A stretch of 64,000 nucleotides of DNA from Indolivaga capnocytophagoides DSM 22835 (GTDB lineage Bacteria; Bacteroidota; Bacteroidia; Bacteroidales; Dysgonomonadaceae), in contig NZ_AUFL01000012.1 in the NCBI RefSeq assembly GCF_000426485.1, forward strand, positions 62,001 to 126,000, in the 5' to 3' direction. Made by a program: the position numbers and the translations under genes. This document shows, one piece after another, positions 8,977 through 17,213 of the stretch. The notes below the pieces were generated by a model that did no database searches, was not told where the DNA came from, and worked only from the letters and a program-made list of their open reading frames with translations. The number at the start of each line of letters is the position of its first letter. Position 1 is the first letter of the stretch.

Positions 8977-10116
8977 TCATTTAAAGCTGATCCAAGCCCA
9001 TATCGGGTAATGATCTGAATATTTGACTGTACCCACTGTGCAATTATAGGCTTGCAGATTAAGACTGTGCATGATGTAGTCAATACGAAAGAAGAATCCA
9101 TCCTGATGATATGTGATCCCGACTCCCGATCCGGTATATTTATACGCATCGAGAAAGTTCCCTTTGATCTTCTCGTAAGCATAGGAAATAGGAGGTTCGT
9201 TAAAGTCACCGCAAATAATCATGGCATCGGTTTTTCCTCTCTGCTGTCTTATACAGTCAGCTATAATATTGGCTTGTACCGCACGGGTTTTAAAGGCCGG
9301 ATCAAGATGACTACGGATGCTTTGAGTAACAGCCCCCAATTTATCACGCCGTTGATTTACAACCAGCTCTTTATATAATTCCTTGTCTTCCGCTGTTAGA
9401 CGGTTCGACTCGAGATGATTATTAACTATAGTTATATACTTCTTTCCTATCTTTATCTCATACATTGCCGAACCGTTAAAAGCACTTTCAATCGGTACAC
9501 GGGCAACCCTTTCTATCGGATATTTCGAATAACATGCCAACCCATACATTGTAGAGCTGATTGTATCTCCCAGCCTGATGATAGTGCGATATGGATATTT
9601 TTCCATAATATCGTCAAACTCCTGAAGGGATATTATCTTTTCCTTGTCCTTTTTTATATCAACAGCAAACTCCTGCATACAGACAATATCTGCTCCACTG
9701 TTGGCTATATATGATAAAATGGGATTTTCGCGTGCTTCATCCCCTACCAACCAATCAAAACCACGAACATTATAAGACATTATTTTGAAAGCCTTATCCG
9801 GTATATTCTCCACCGGCGAGTTCATCGGCACATACGTATCGATAGATGTCCAGCAAAATGCCAAAGCTATTATTTGAAGGAGAGCAAACTTCCATTTAAG
9901 GAAAATAGCCCATAATATAAGATAAGCAAAATTAGCAAGTAGTAATATAGGGAAACCTAATCCCAAATAAGATATAAAAACAAAATCCAACGGTGACACG
10001 CTCTGTGCATAAGTAGACAAAACAAGGAGAATCATCAGCACAATATTTATCGACCAAATGGTGTACTTTAATCCTCGTCCGACATGTATAGCCAGATGTT
10101 TACCCTTAATTTTCAT
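8977..10116 (-). CDS. Membrane-anchored endonuclease/exonuclease/phosphatase protein
   Basis: 379 residues. Three hydrophobic segments fill roughly residues 18-95, then an EEP fold: IMSYNVRGFDW, CMQEFAVD (metal-binding Glu), IVNNHLES, ICGDFNEPP and the terminal YSDHYPIWAW (catalytic Asp-His). The EEP part would lie outside the cytoplasmic membrane. I choose the ATG at 10116 over the GTG at 10122. Substrate (nucleic acid, phospholipid or sugar phosphate) cannot be told. Confidence 0.85.
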   Translation of the reverse strand: MKIKGKHLAIHVGRGLKYTIWSINIVLMILLVLSTYAQSVSPLDFVFISYLGLGFPILLLANFAYLILWAIFLKWKFALLQIIALAFCWTSIDTYVPMNSPVENIPDKAFKIMSYNVRGFDWLVGDEARENPILSYIANSGADIVCMQEFAVDIKKDKEKIISLQEFDDIMEKYPYRTIIRLGDTISSTMYGLACYSKYPIERVARVPIESAFNGSAMYEIKIGKKYITIVNNHLESNRLTAEDKELYKELVVNQRRDKLGAVTQSIRSHLDPAFKTRAVQANIIADCIRQQRGKTDAMIICGDFNEPPISYAYEKIKGNFLDAYKYTGSGVGITYHQDGFFFRIDYIMHSLNLQAYNCTVGTVKYSDHYPIWAWISFK

Positions 10117-10264
10117 ATACACTAATACCTTAATACTCTTGTATTAACAACCGAAATACAATAAAGTGTTCAAATCAACAATCTTCTTTTAAGACTCTTT
10201 AAGTTCTTACCGTAAAAATAAGATTATCTTTTAAGAATTTATCTCTACTATTTTAACGAAAAAG

Positions 10265-10295
10265 ACCGGAATACTTAATTAGTAAGCAGTCCGGT
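10265..10295 (-). terminator. Terminator after the PH-like membrane gene
   Basis: Arms ACCGGA and TCCGGT enclose a second stem CTTA/TAAG. On the minus strand the hairpin is followed by CTTTTTCG. Confidence 0.6.
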
Positions 10296-10318
10296 TTTAT
10301 ATTTCTTTGATTAGCAAA

Positions 10319-10771
10319 TCAATCGTTTTTATATGGAATATTTTTAGATTCGCAAAGTTCTACGATGCGGCTTTTTACGATCTTCAGGTCATTGTATTTT
10401 AACCCACTGATATCTATATTGTAAGTTTTACCGTCAGTTTCGTTCATCTTGAGGTAACTAACTCCAAAACTTACTTCTTTGATGTTAATCCACTCCGAAC
10501 GGTAAACGCTTTTCTGATCGGGCATTTTCACATAAATAGAATCAGAGTTTAACTCTAAGATCGGTTTTGCTGCCCATACCGTTACATTCAGGACTAATAT
10601 TGCTCCTAAGATAACAGCTATAAGACCGATATAAAAATCAAATGTAAACTGATTGCCTATCGCAAGGCCGACACATCTGTACAATCCGAACAGAATAATA
10701 TATCCGCCGGCAATCAAAGACAAAAATTTATGTGACTTCGAATTATTATAATTGATGCTCAATTCTCCCAT
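10319..10771 (-). CDS. Small membrane protein with PH-like tail
   Basis: 150 residues if started at the ATG at 10771. Two hydrophobic helices at about residues 15-60 precede a beta-rich tail (ILELNSDSIYVKMPDQKSVYRSEWINIKEVSF, split here only for description) that looks like a bacterial PH-like domain. The open frame extends to 10942, but that extension is coded by a dispersed repeat and is unlikely to be protein. Function unknown. Confidence 0.6.
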   Translation of the reverse strand: MGELSINYNNSKSHKFLSLIAGGYIILFGLYRCVGLAIGNQFTFDFYIGLIAVILGAILVLNVTVWAAKPILELNSDSIYVKMPDQKSVYRSEWINIKEVSFGVSYLKMNETDGKTYNIDISGLKYNDLKIVKSRIVELCESKNIPYKND

Positions 10772-11093
10772 GCTATCTATTCTTTTAAGATTTATCACAA
10801 AGATAATGATATCCATGGATTTTTTGCTGAGACAGAGAAAATAACAGACAACCGCATTTCTGATTTTTAAGGTCTCAGACCTTTTTATTGATTTTGTAAG
10901 CGTAACAGAACAGTCTATAACAGAGAAAAGACATTTCATCAAATGCTTTTTTTTAAAGTTATCTATACTGTAAAAGATAAAAGTAAAAATGAGAAATTCG
11001 ATAATTCCGGAAGAAAGTAGACATAAGAAAAAGTCTTATTTTAGTGTAACCTTTTTCGTCTAATGACAAATTAATAGCCAATAATTGATCATG
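10772..11093. other. Intergenic region with repeat R6
   Basis: Holds dispersed repeat R6 at 10869-10950. The remaining AT-rich sequence shows nothing recognisable, apart from the promoter of the following gene just beyond 11093. Confidence 0.5.
10869..10950 (-). repeat. Dispersed 5'-palindrome element, copy R6
   Basis: Perfect palindrome AAGGTCTCAGACCTT at 10869-10883, followed by the family body with TTTCATCAAATGCTTT near 10933-10949. It is in the usual orientation for the minus-strand gene starting at 10771, about 100 bases away. Confidence 0.65.
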
Positions 11094-11125
11094 TTTGACT
11101 GTTAACTGATTTCCGCTTACCTTTG
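11094..11125 (+). promoter_or_regulatory. Full -33/-7 promoter of the SGNH-like gene
   Basis: TTTG at 11094-11097, a 20-base spacer, then TACCTTTG at 11118-11125. This is the textbook Bacteroidetes promoter layout, 21 bases before the ATG. Confidence 0.75.
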
Positions 11126-11146
11126 TTTTATAAAAACAGAAAAAGT

Positions 11147-11908
11147 ATGATCAAAAAAGTATGTTTATTAGCCTTGATGGTTATTACTATAAGTGCCTGT
11201 TCTCAGAATAAGTACAAGTTATTATTAACCGGAGCTTCATTTGCATCGGACGAAAACGGCTGGTTCGAAGTAGGATGCAGGCAATTGAATGCCACATCAG
11301 TAAACAGGGCAGTAGGAGCGGAAGCAATAGCAGATGCTGCCAATAAAATGGCAAAAGGTGAATTGTATACCAAAGCCGAACTGGAAGAAATAGATGCGTT
11401 TGTGATAATGCATGTTCACGATAAAGATGTAGTTGAAGATTCGGAAATAAAGGAGAATATAGAAGATTATAAGATTCCTTTTGACCGCTCGAATTATGCT
11501 GCTGCGTACGATTATGTAATAAAAAAATACCTAACGGATTGCTATAATCTGAAGTTTGATAAAAACTCGAAATACTACAATACTATTACCGGTAAACCTG
11601 CCATTATTGTTCTTTCGACTCATTGGCACGACAGTCGCCCTTTGTATAATCGCACAGTTCGTGAGCTGGCTGAAAAATGGGGATTTCCTGTAATAGAATT
11701 CGATCGTTATATCGGATTTTCGAAAAAAGCCCTTCATCCCGTCACCAAACAACAGACAAGCATTATTTTTACAGATAACAATACCGAAGATATTGACGGT
11801 GAAGTATTCGGATGGCATCAGTTTAGGGGAGAAAGCCAGTATATCCAGCGAAAGATGGCTGCTGTCTTTGTTGAGGAAATGAAAAAAGTACTTCCAGTAA
11901 AAGAATGA
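11147..11908 (+). CDS. SGNH-hydrolase-like lipoprotein (DUF5040-like)
   Basis: 253 residues. The signal peptide ends in ITISACS, a lipobox with Cys near residue 18, so it is a lipoprotein. LLTGASFASDENGWF resembles the GDS block of SGNH/GDSL esterases and WHQF near the end could supply the catalytic His region. The overall pattern matches what I remember of the DUF5040 family, which is only a tentative assignment. I chose the ATG at 11147 because the upstream in-frame TTG lies within the promoter. Monocistronic or leading into recF. Confidence 0.65.
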   Translation: MIKKVCLLALMVITISACSQNKYKLLLTGASFASDENGWFEVGCRQLNATSVNRAVGAEAIADAANKMAKGELYTKAELEEIDAFVIMHVHDKDVVEDSEIKENIEDYKIPFDRSNYAAAYDYVIKKYLTDCYNLKFDKNSKYYNTITGKPAIIVLSTHWHDSRPLYNRTVRELAEKWGFPVIEFDRYIGFSKKALHPVTKQQTSIIFTDNNTEDIDGEVFGWHQFRGESQYIQRKMAAVFVEEMKKVLPVKE

Positions 11909-11936
11909 TAAGGTTTCAGCTCTTATTTATTTTAAA

Positions 11937-11944
11937 TATCTTTG
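11937..11944 (+). promoter_or_regulatory. Putative recF promoter, -7 element
   Basis: TATCTTTG ends only 6 bases before the recF ATG at 11951. A transcript from it would be leaderless or nearly so. Confidence 0.45.
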
Positions 11945-11950
11945 TATGTT

Positions 11951-13048
11951 ATGATTTTAGAGCGTTTATCCATTTTAAGCTATAAAAATATAGATCAGGC
12001 AGATTTGTCATTCTCCCCCAAGGTAAATTGTTTTCTGGGCAATAATGGTATGGGGAAGACTAACCTGCTGGACGCTATCTATTATTTATCGTTTTGCAAA
12101 AGTCATAATAATCTGATAGACTCTCAAAACATAAAACATGATGCAGATTTATCTCTAATACAGGGTTATTATAAACAAGATGACGGAAAGGAGGATGAAT
12201 TTTTCTGTGGAATTAAACGCCGCCAGAAAAAGCAGTTTAAACGTAATAAAAAAGAATACGAAAAACTGTCGGATCATATCGGATGCCTGCCCTTAGTTAT
12301 GATATCTCCTGCCGATTCGGACTTGATAACGGGAGGAAGCGAAGAGAGACGCAAATTTATGGATGTAGTACTCTCGCAGTTTGACAAAGAGTATCTGCAA
12401 TCCCTTATTCGCTACAACAAAGCTTTGCAGCAGCGTAATGCTTTGTTAAAATCAGAGATGCAGACCGATGGATCGCTATATGAAATATGGGAAGAGCAGC
12501 TGGCTGCTGAAGGGATAATTATCTATCAGAAACGCAAATCGTTTATTGATGAGTTTGTGCCCACATTTCAGCATTACTATAACTTTATATGTCAATCGAA
12601 CGAAACAGTTTCTCTGACTTATGAGTCTCAACTGGCAGAGGGAAATCTTCTCGATTTACTCAAACAGAAACGTGATCGGGATAAGATTTTAGGCTATACA
12701 ACAACTGGAGTCCATCGGGATGATCTGGATATGCAGCTAGGCGATTATTCGATAAAGAAAGTAGGATCGCAAGGACAGAACAAAACGTATGTGGTGGCCT
12801 TGAAGCTGGCACAGTTTGACTTTCTTCAAAAATCAGGAAAGATAACTCCGATTCTTCTTTTAGATGATATATTTGATAAACTAGATTCGTCCCGTGTCGA
12901 ACAGATCGTGAAGTTGGTTGCAGGAGACAATTTTGGGCAGATATTCATCACAGATACAAACCGTGAGCACTTGGATGAAATCCTTCGGGGGCTGAATAGC
13001 GAATACCATCTCTATCAGGTACAATCGGGAGAAGTGAATAAGTTATAA
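11951..13048 (+). CDS. recF: DNA replication and repair protein RecF
   Basis: 365 residues, an ABC-type ATPase that loads RecA at gaps. Walker A is GNNGMGKTNLLD near residue 29, the ABC signature region is VGSQGQNKTYVVALKLA near 275, and Walker B is ILLLDDIFDKLD near 300, followed by IFITDTNREHL. The length is normal. The ATG at 11951 gives the conserved start MILERLSIL. The DUF721 gene follows after 13 bases and a thioesterase after that, suggesting one operon. Confidence 0.95.
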   Translation: MILERLSILSYKNIDQADLSFSPKVNCFLGNNGMGKTNLLDAIYYLSFCKSHNNLIDSQNIKHDADLSLIQGYYKQDDGKEDEFFCGIKRRQKKQFKRNKKEYEKLSDHIGCLPLVMISPADSDLITGGSEERRKFMDVVLSQFDKEYLQSLIRYNKALQQRNALLKSEMQTDGSLYEIWEEQLAAEGIIIYQKRKSFIDEFVPTFQHYYNFICQSNETVSLTYESQLAEGNLLDLLKQKRDRDKILGYTTTGVHRDDLDMQLGDYSIKKVGSQGQNKTYVVALKLAQFDFLQKSGKITPILLLDDIFDKLDSSRVEQIVKLVAGDNFGQIFITDTNREHLDEILRGLNSEYHLYQVQSGEVNKL

Positions 13049-13061
13049 CAGATATAATAAG

Positions 13062-13355
13062 ATGAGAAAGCATAATACAGAAAGTCTGGGTGAAGCTCTC
13101 CGACAATTCTTCGAAGAGAATCCTTTCTTTCAGCGAAAACTAGCTGAGAGCAGGGTTATCTCCGGTTGGGGAAAAATTCTGGGTTCGGCAGTCTCTTCTT
13201 ATACCACAAATATCTATTTCAGAAATAACATTTTGTATGTACACCTTTCTTCATCTGTATTGAGGGCAGAACTTATAATGGTTAAAGAGCGGATTGTCCA
13301 AAACCTCAATACTCATGTGGGAATGGAAGTCATACAGGATATAATATTCAGATAA
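13062..13355 (+). CDS. DUF721 (DciA-related) protein
   Basis: 97 residues. SLGEALRQFFEENPFFQRKL, VISGWGKILGSAVSSYTTNI and LYVHLSSSVLRAEL match the DUF721 pattern. Some DUF721 proteins (DciA) load the replicative helicase. Its place 13 bases after recF is the usual arrangement for this family and supports a DNA-replication role, which is inferred. Confidence 0.8.
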   Translation: MRKHNTESLGEALRQFFEENPFFQRKLAESRVISGWGKILGSAVSSYTTNIYFRNNILYVHLSSSVLRAELIMVKERIVQNLNTHVGMEVIQDIIFR

Positions 13356-13372
13356 GATACAGAATACAAAGA

Positions 13373-13819
13373 ATGGAAACAAAAGAAAGTATCGTAACAG
13401 AAGAGGCTTTTAGACACTCACTGCCTATTCAGATACGGTTTAATGATGTGGATGCGATCGGGCATATCAATAATAATATTTATTTCAGTTATTTCGATCT
13501 GGGGAAGATCAATTACTTCGAAGACTTGAAGGCCTCTTATGTCAGTTGGATCGATGGTATTATTGTGATTGCACATATTGAAGTCGACTTTGTGGCTCCT
13601 GTTTTCTATAAAGAGGAAATAGCTGTAGACACAAAAATCGTAAAAGTGGGAACAAAGAGTGTTACCTTTTTGCAGCAGGTCAGAAATACACTTACAAATG
13701 AGATTAAATGTCGCTGTCACTCGGTTGCGGTGACATATAATCCGAAAGAGCTGATTGCCATGAAAGTGCCCCAGCTTTGGAAGGAGGCAATTGCCGAATA
13801 CGAAGGATGTACTATATAA
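13373..13819 (+). CDS. Acyl-CoA thioesterase (4HBT hot-dog fold)
   Basis: 148 residues. RFNDVDAIGHINNNIYFSYFDLG contains the Asp of 4-hydroxybenzoyl-CoA-type thioesterases and the HINN turn. The later HIEVDFVAPVFYKEE is the second conserved strand. It probably hydrolyses an acyl-CoA or acyl-ACP in the cytoplasm. It starts 17 bases after DUF721 and ends before a bidirectional terminator. Confidence 0.85.
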   Translation: METKESIVTEEAFRHSLPIQIRFNDVDAIGHINNNIYFSYFDLGKINYFEDLKASYVSWIDGIIVIAHIEVDFVAPVFYKEEIAVDTKIVKVGTKSVTFLQQVRNTLTNEIKCRCHSVAVTYNPKELIAMKVPQLWKEAIAEYEGCTI

Positions 13820-13822
13820 ATA

Positions 13823-13852
13823 GAATGCCCCAGCCAGATGGTTGGGGCATTC
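13823..13852. terminator. Bidirectional terminator, thioesterase/flavodoxin
   Basis: GAATGCCCCAgCC and GGtTGGGGCATTC pair around an AGAT loop, between two convergent genes. Confidence 0.75.
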
Positions 13853-13872
13853 ATGCCATATAACAGTTTTTA

Positions 13873-14367
13873 TTAGATATATTGCTTTAAGTCATTAACC
13901 CAAGCATCTACACGTGAATCAGTTTGGTCAAATTCGTTATCATCATCAATAGCTAAACCAACAAACTGACCATCAACAACAGCTTCCGAATCATCGAAAG
14001 TATAGCCTTCTGTAGATACAGAACCTACTATCTCTGCATTATCTTTGATAGCATTGTATAACTGCCCCATTCCGTTAGCAAAAGTATCAGAGTATGATGA
14101 ACTATCACCTAACCCGAATAATGCTACTTTCTTTCCTGAAAAGTCTAGTGCCGAAAATTTAGGAAGGACAGAATCCCAATCATCCTGCAATTCTCCGTAT
14201 CCTGTTGTAGATGCTCCTAGTATAAGGAAGTCGTAAGGCTTTAATTGATCCAGACTGAGGTTAGCAACATCATACAAATCGCCTGCACCTAGTGCTTTCT
14301 GAATTTTAGCAGCTATATCCTTAGTTGCCCCTGTAGAAGTCCCGTAAACTATTGCTATTTTGCTCAT
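13873..14367 (-). CDS. fldA: Flavodoxin
   Basis: 164 residues. The N-terminal VYGTSTGATKDIAAKI is the FMN phosphate-binding loop (T-x-T-G-x-T pattern with one change). GASTTGYGELQDDWDS and LFGLGDSSSYSDTFANG are the two isoalloxazine-binding loops. It is a one-electron carrier in the cytoplasm. A flavodoxin -7 element lies 68 bases upstream, and a strong terminator separates it from the thioesterase. Confidence 0.95.
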   Translation of the reverse strand: MSKIAIVYGTSTGATKDIAAKIQKALGAGDLYDVANLSLDQLKPYDFLILGASTTGYGELQDDWDSVLPKFSALDFSGKKVALFGLGDSSSYSDTFANGMGQLYNAIKDNAEIVGSVSTEGYTFDDSEAVVDGQFVGLAIDDDNEFDQTDSRVDAWVNDLKQYI

Positions 14368-14434
14368 GATAAATTTTATTTTTTAGTCTTAAAAAAAGAA
14401 CTATGTTATTTAGATTAATTTTAAATAATAACAA

Positions 14435-14442
14435 CAAAGGTA
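14435..14442 (-). promoter_or_regulatory. Flavodoxin promoter, -7 element
   Basis: On the minus strand TACCTTTG, a perfect TAnnTTTG, stands 68 bases before the flavodoxin ATG. Confidence 0.55.
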
Positions 14443-14489
14443 TAGATAAGTTCGGGAATACAGCCATTTTTGTTTAAGTCTAAAAAAAA

Positions 14490-14515
14490 AGAGGCAAATC
14501 TTAAGATTCACCTCT
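14490..14515 (-). terminator. Terminator after the DUF349 gene
   Basis: AGAGG-AATCTTAAGATT-CCTCT forms a nearly continuous stem. On the minus strand it is followed by a run of nine T, 23 bases after the stop. Confidence 0.8.
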
Positions 14516-14537
14516 GATATTTACTTGATATTCAGAT

Positions 14538-16352
14538 TTAATCAATGTTGTTTAAACTGTTATCAATTGTTTCTATTTTCTGAACAATCAGATCCAGTTC
14601 ATTTTTCAAATCCTGAATTTTGTGTTCCATATCTTTGAGTAAACCTCCGGCTCCTTTTGATATAGATAAAAATCCCATATTATTTTCGTATGTCTGCAAA
14701 TCGGACTTTACCTTGTTAAACTGATACATCAGTTTTTCGCGTTCTTTATAAAGACGTCCTTTAGGCTTTTCGGATTTAGAGATATCGTCCAGATTAGATT
14801 TGAATGACTGGAAACGTCTTTCAGACTTATCCATTTTTAATCGATCGAACTGGACATCAAGAGCAGCCTGATATTCTTTGTAGATTTTGTCTTTTTCTTT
14901 GAATGGAACAAATCCTACTTCATGCCATTCATTCATATATTCACGCAAAGTAGTCATTTCGTCTGAAGAACCAGCTTGTTCCAGATTATTTATTTTCTCT
15001 ATTATAGCTTTTTTAGCATCCAGATTTGCAAGCTCTTCCTCTTTTTGAGAAGAGGAATTTTTATTCTTTTGATCGAAAAAATAATCGCAAGCCGAAACAA
15101 ATTGCTTCCAGATAGCGTCAGAATATTTACGTGGAACAGGACCTATTGTCTTCCATGTTTTTTGAATTGTGATCAGTTCATCTGCTGTTTTCTTCCAATC
15201 AGTACTGTCTTTCAGTGATTCAGCACGCTCGCAAAGCTCTCTTTTCTTCTCAAGGTTGGCTTCCATCTCATCTTTCTGATGTTTGAAAAACTCGGCTTTT
15301 TTCTCAAAAAATGTATCACATAGACCTCTGTATTCTTCAAATATCTGATTATTAAATTTACGAGGGACGAAACCTATAGTTTTCCATTTAGCCTGTAATT
15401 CAATAATTTCTTTGCTTTTGTCGTCCCATGCTTTGAATGAATTCAATCCTGAGTAATCAATCGCTTTCAGTGTTTCGCAGATAGCCGTTTTTTCAGCCAG
15501 GTTATTTTCTTCCTGTCCTTTTAGCAATTCAAAATGAGATTGGTGTCTTTTGTTTATCTCTGTAGAAGCAGCTTTAAAACGTTCCCATATCTGGTCACGC
15601 AATTCTTTGGCTACAGGGCCTATTTCTCTCCATTGCTGATGAAAATTCTGTAATTGATGAAACGCCGAGACTACATCTGATTCGTTCTGCAATTTTTCAG
15701 CAGCTTCGCAGATTGAAGTTTTGAGATCAAGATTCTTTTTGAAGTCATAATCCCTGAACTCGTTATTTATCTTAATCAAGTCATAGAATTTCTCAGAATA
15801 TGTTTGATATGATTTCCAAAGTTCGTTTACTTTTGCGGCCGGAACTTGTTTTATTTCAGTCCATTTGGCTTGCAAGTCCTTGAACTCTTTGTATAGCTTA
15901 TTGAAATCATCTGTACTTTCTGTCAGATTTTTTAAAGCATCAATAATCTGATACTTCTTTTCGAGATTGGTTTCTTTTTCCTTTTCGTCCTCAGCCAGAG
16001 CTATTGCTCTTTTTTCTTTTATCAGATTAAGAAGACCCTTAAATTCTTCTTCAATTGGATCTAGTGGAGCTGCAAAAGCATCTTCCTCACCTCCATCGGC
16101 AATGAACAGATTCTTGAGATTCTCGTTTTCGGTAGATTTAAGTTTATAAAACGCATGCTTCAGGGCTTCTACTTCGGCTCTGGAGGGTACATGTTCGTGT
16201 TTTGATAGTTCCTGTAATTTTGAAATTATCTCCTCTTTTGTCAATGACTGATAGTCGGGCAATTGAGGTTCAACAGTAGTTTCAGCTTGCTCTGTATTAG
16301 CAATAATTGCTTCATTTTCAGATTGCAAAGCAGGATCAAGATTCTCGTTCAT
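14538..16352 (-). CDS. DUF349 repeat protein
   Basis: 604 residues, highly charged and helical. About five copies of a 70-residue DUF349 unit are visible, each with W-x-x-I/V-G-x-V/P and a following FxxA-DxFFxxK (for example KWKTIGFVPRKFNNQIFEEY and TWKTIGPVPRKYSDAIWKQF). The N-terminus is acidic and Gln/Glu-rich, and the C-terminus is coiled coil. Widespread in Bacteroidetes; function is not established. Likely cytoplasmic. A dispersed palindrome element lies 81 bases upstream. Confidence 0.9.
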   Translation of the reverse strand: MNENLDPALQSENEAIIANTEQAETTVEPQLPDYQSLTKEEIISKLQELSKHEHVPSRAEVEALKHAFYKLKSTENENLKNLFIADGGEEDAFAAPLDPIEEEFKGLLNLIKEKRAIALAEDEKEKETNLEKKYQIIDALKNLTESTDDFNKLYKEFKDLQAKWTEIKQVPAAKVNELWKSYQTYSEKFYDLIKINNEFRDYDFKKNLDLKTSICEAAEKLQNESDVVSAFHQLQNFHQQWREIGPVAKELRDQIWERFKAASTEINKRHQSHFELLKGQEENNLAEKTAICETLKAIDYSGLNSFKAWDDKSKEIIELQAKWKTIGFVPRKFNNQIFEEYRGLCDTFFEKKAEFFKHQKDEMEANLEKKRELCERAESLKDSTDWKKTADELITIQKTWKTIGPVPRKYSDAIWKQFVSACDYFFDQKNKNSSSQKEEELANLDAKKAIIEKINNLEQAGSSDEMTTLREYMNEWHEVGFVPFKEKDKIYKEYQAALDVQFDRLKMDKSERRFQSFKSNLDDISKSEKPKGRLYKEREKLMYQFNKVKSDLQTYENNMGFLSISKGAGGLLKDMEHKIQDLKNELDLIVQKIETIDNSLNNID

Positions 16353-16432
16353 AATAGGATAAGTTAGGTTCGATATTCCACTTATTAAATTGTTAGAGTC
16401 AAAGGCTTACTCTATAGCCTTGTAAGTTTTTT

Positions 16433-16523
16433 AAGGTCTCAGACCTCTTTATTTACTTTGTAAGCATAGGTGCAACAGATAGTTATTCTTTTTAGATGTG
16501 TCATTAAATACTTTTGTTACTTA
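16433..16523 (-). repeat. Dispersed 5'-palindrome element, copy R3
   Basis: AAGGTCTCAGACCTC at 16433-16447, then the full body to TCATTAAATACTTTTGTTAC near 16501-16520. On the minus strand TATGCTTAC occupies the -7 position before the palindrome. The DUF349 gene follows. Confidence 0.7.
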
Positions 16524-16718
16524 ATGCATATCAATGTTACACACAATATTAAAAACTCATCATAACTCGGTTACACAAATTAATGAATTTTTTTTCGGAT
16601 AACTGACATTTATTTTTTTATTTTTTAATATTTACGGTCTCCTCTTTCTAAAAGCTAACAAAAAATCAGTTATCAGTCAACAGTTATCAGTCAACAAATG
16701 TCATCATTCATTTTAATT
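16524..16718. other. AT-rich intergenic stretch
   Basis: Contains a tandem direct repeat CAGTTATCAGTCAA twice at about 16669-16696, and long A/T runs. No gene is visible. Confidence 0.5.
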
Positions 16719-16724
16719 CCCTTG

Positions 16725-16976
16725 AAAAAGGTAACAAAAGTCACAGCAAGAATTTATTTTTCTATTGTTACATCTTACCCCTCTTTCCCCTAAAGGGAAT
16801 TTAGCTGTCGCATGAAAAGCCTCTTCAGTGAGTTGGGGTTATTCTTCGAAAAAGGTTACAAAGGTTACTCGAAATTTGCATTTTCCGATTGTTACCTTAT
16901 TCCCATATTAGCACATTTTCTCATTAAATTCCAGCCATTCAAAAAACTCTTTTCATATAGATAAAATTATAGAATG
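16725..16976 (+). repeat. GGTTAC dispersed repeat, copy 1
   Basis: Two related units start at 16725 (AAAAAGGTAACAAAAGTCAC) and about 16843 (AAAAAGGTTACAAAGGTTAC). Each is followed after about 30 bases by ATTGTTAC. The element ends with TTTCATATAGATAAAAT. Copies 2 and 3 are near 46.9 and 56.0 kb. Confidence 0.6.
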
Positions 16977-16989
16977 ACGCCTTAAATAA

Positions 16990-17127
16990 ATTAGAACAGG
17001 TAAAACTTCAATCTTCTCTAATGGCACGATTGAGATCCCTCTCAATATGACCGATTGCCCTGTTCAGGTATCTTTTAAAGTTATGGATTCCAATGGAGGG
17101 CTTGCACGCTGGGAAGTTATCTACTAA
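16990..17127 (+). pseudogene. 3' remnant of an unidentified gene
   Basis: An in-frame run of 45 codons after a TAA reads as a plausible beta-rich protein end: GTIEIPLNM, then CPVQVSFKVMDSNGG, ending LARWEVIY and TAA. No start codon context exists and it is bordered upstream by a repeat, so it looks like a gene tail left by deletion. The family is not recognised. Confidence 0.35.
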
Positions 17128-17158
17128 TTAATAACTTCTATATTAAACCTTAAATAAA

Positions 17159-17192
17159 AAAAAGTGTTGCTCTTAAATGAGTAACACTTTTT
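17159..17192 (-). terminator. Terminator after the carboxyltransferase gene
   Basis: AAAAAGTGTT-CTC and GAG-AACACTTTTT form a 13-pair stem with a six-base loop, 22 bases after the stop. The stem itself supplies the T-tract on the minus strand. Confidence 0.75.
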
Positions 17193-17213
17193 GATATGTA
17201 AAGAAAACTATAA

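Noticed and set aside
10772-10942. N-terminal extension of the gene at 10319
   Set aside because: It is coded by a dispersed repeat and lacks protein-like character; ATG at 10771 is preferred.
16669-16700. Short tandem repeat as a CRISPR
   Set aside because: Two adjacent copies without spacers.
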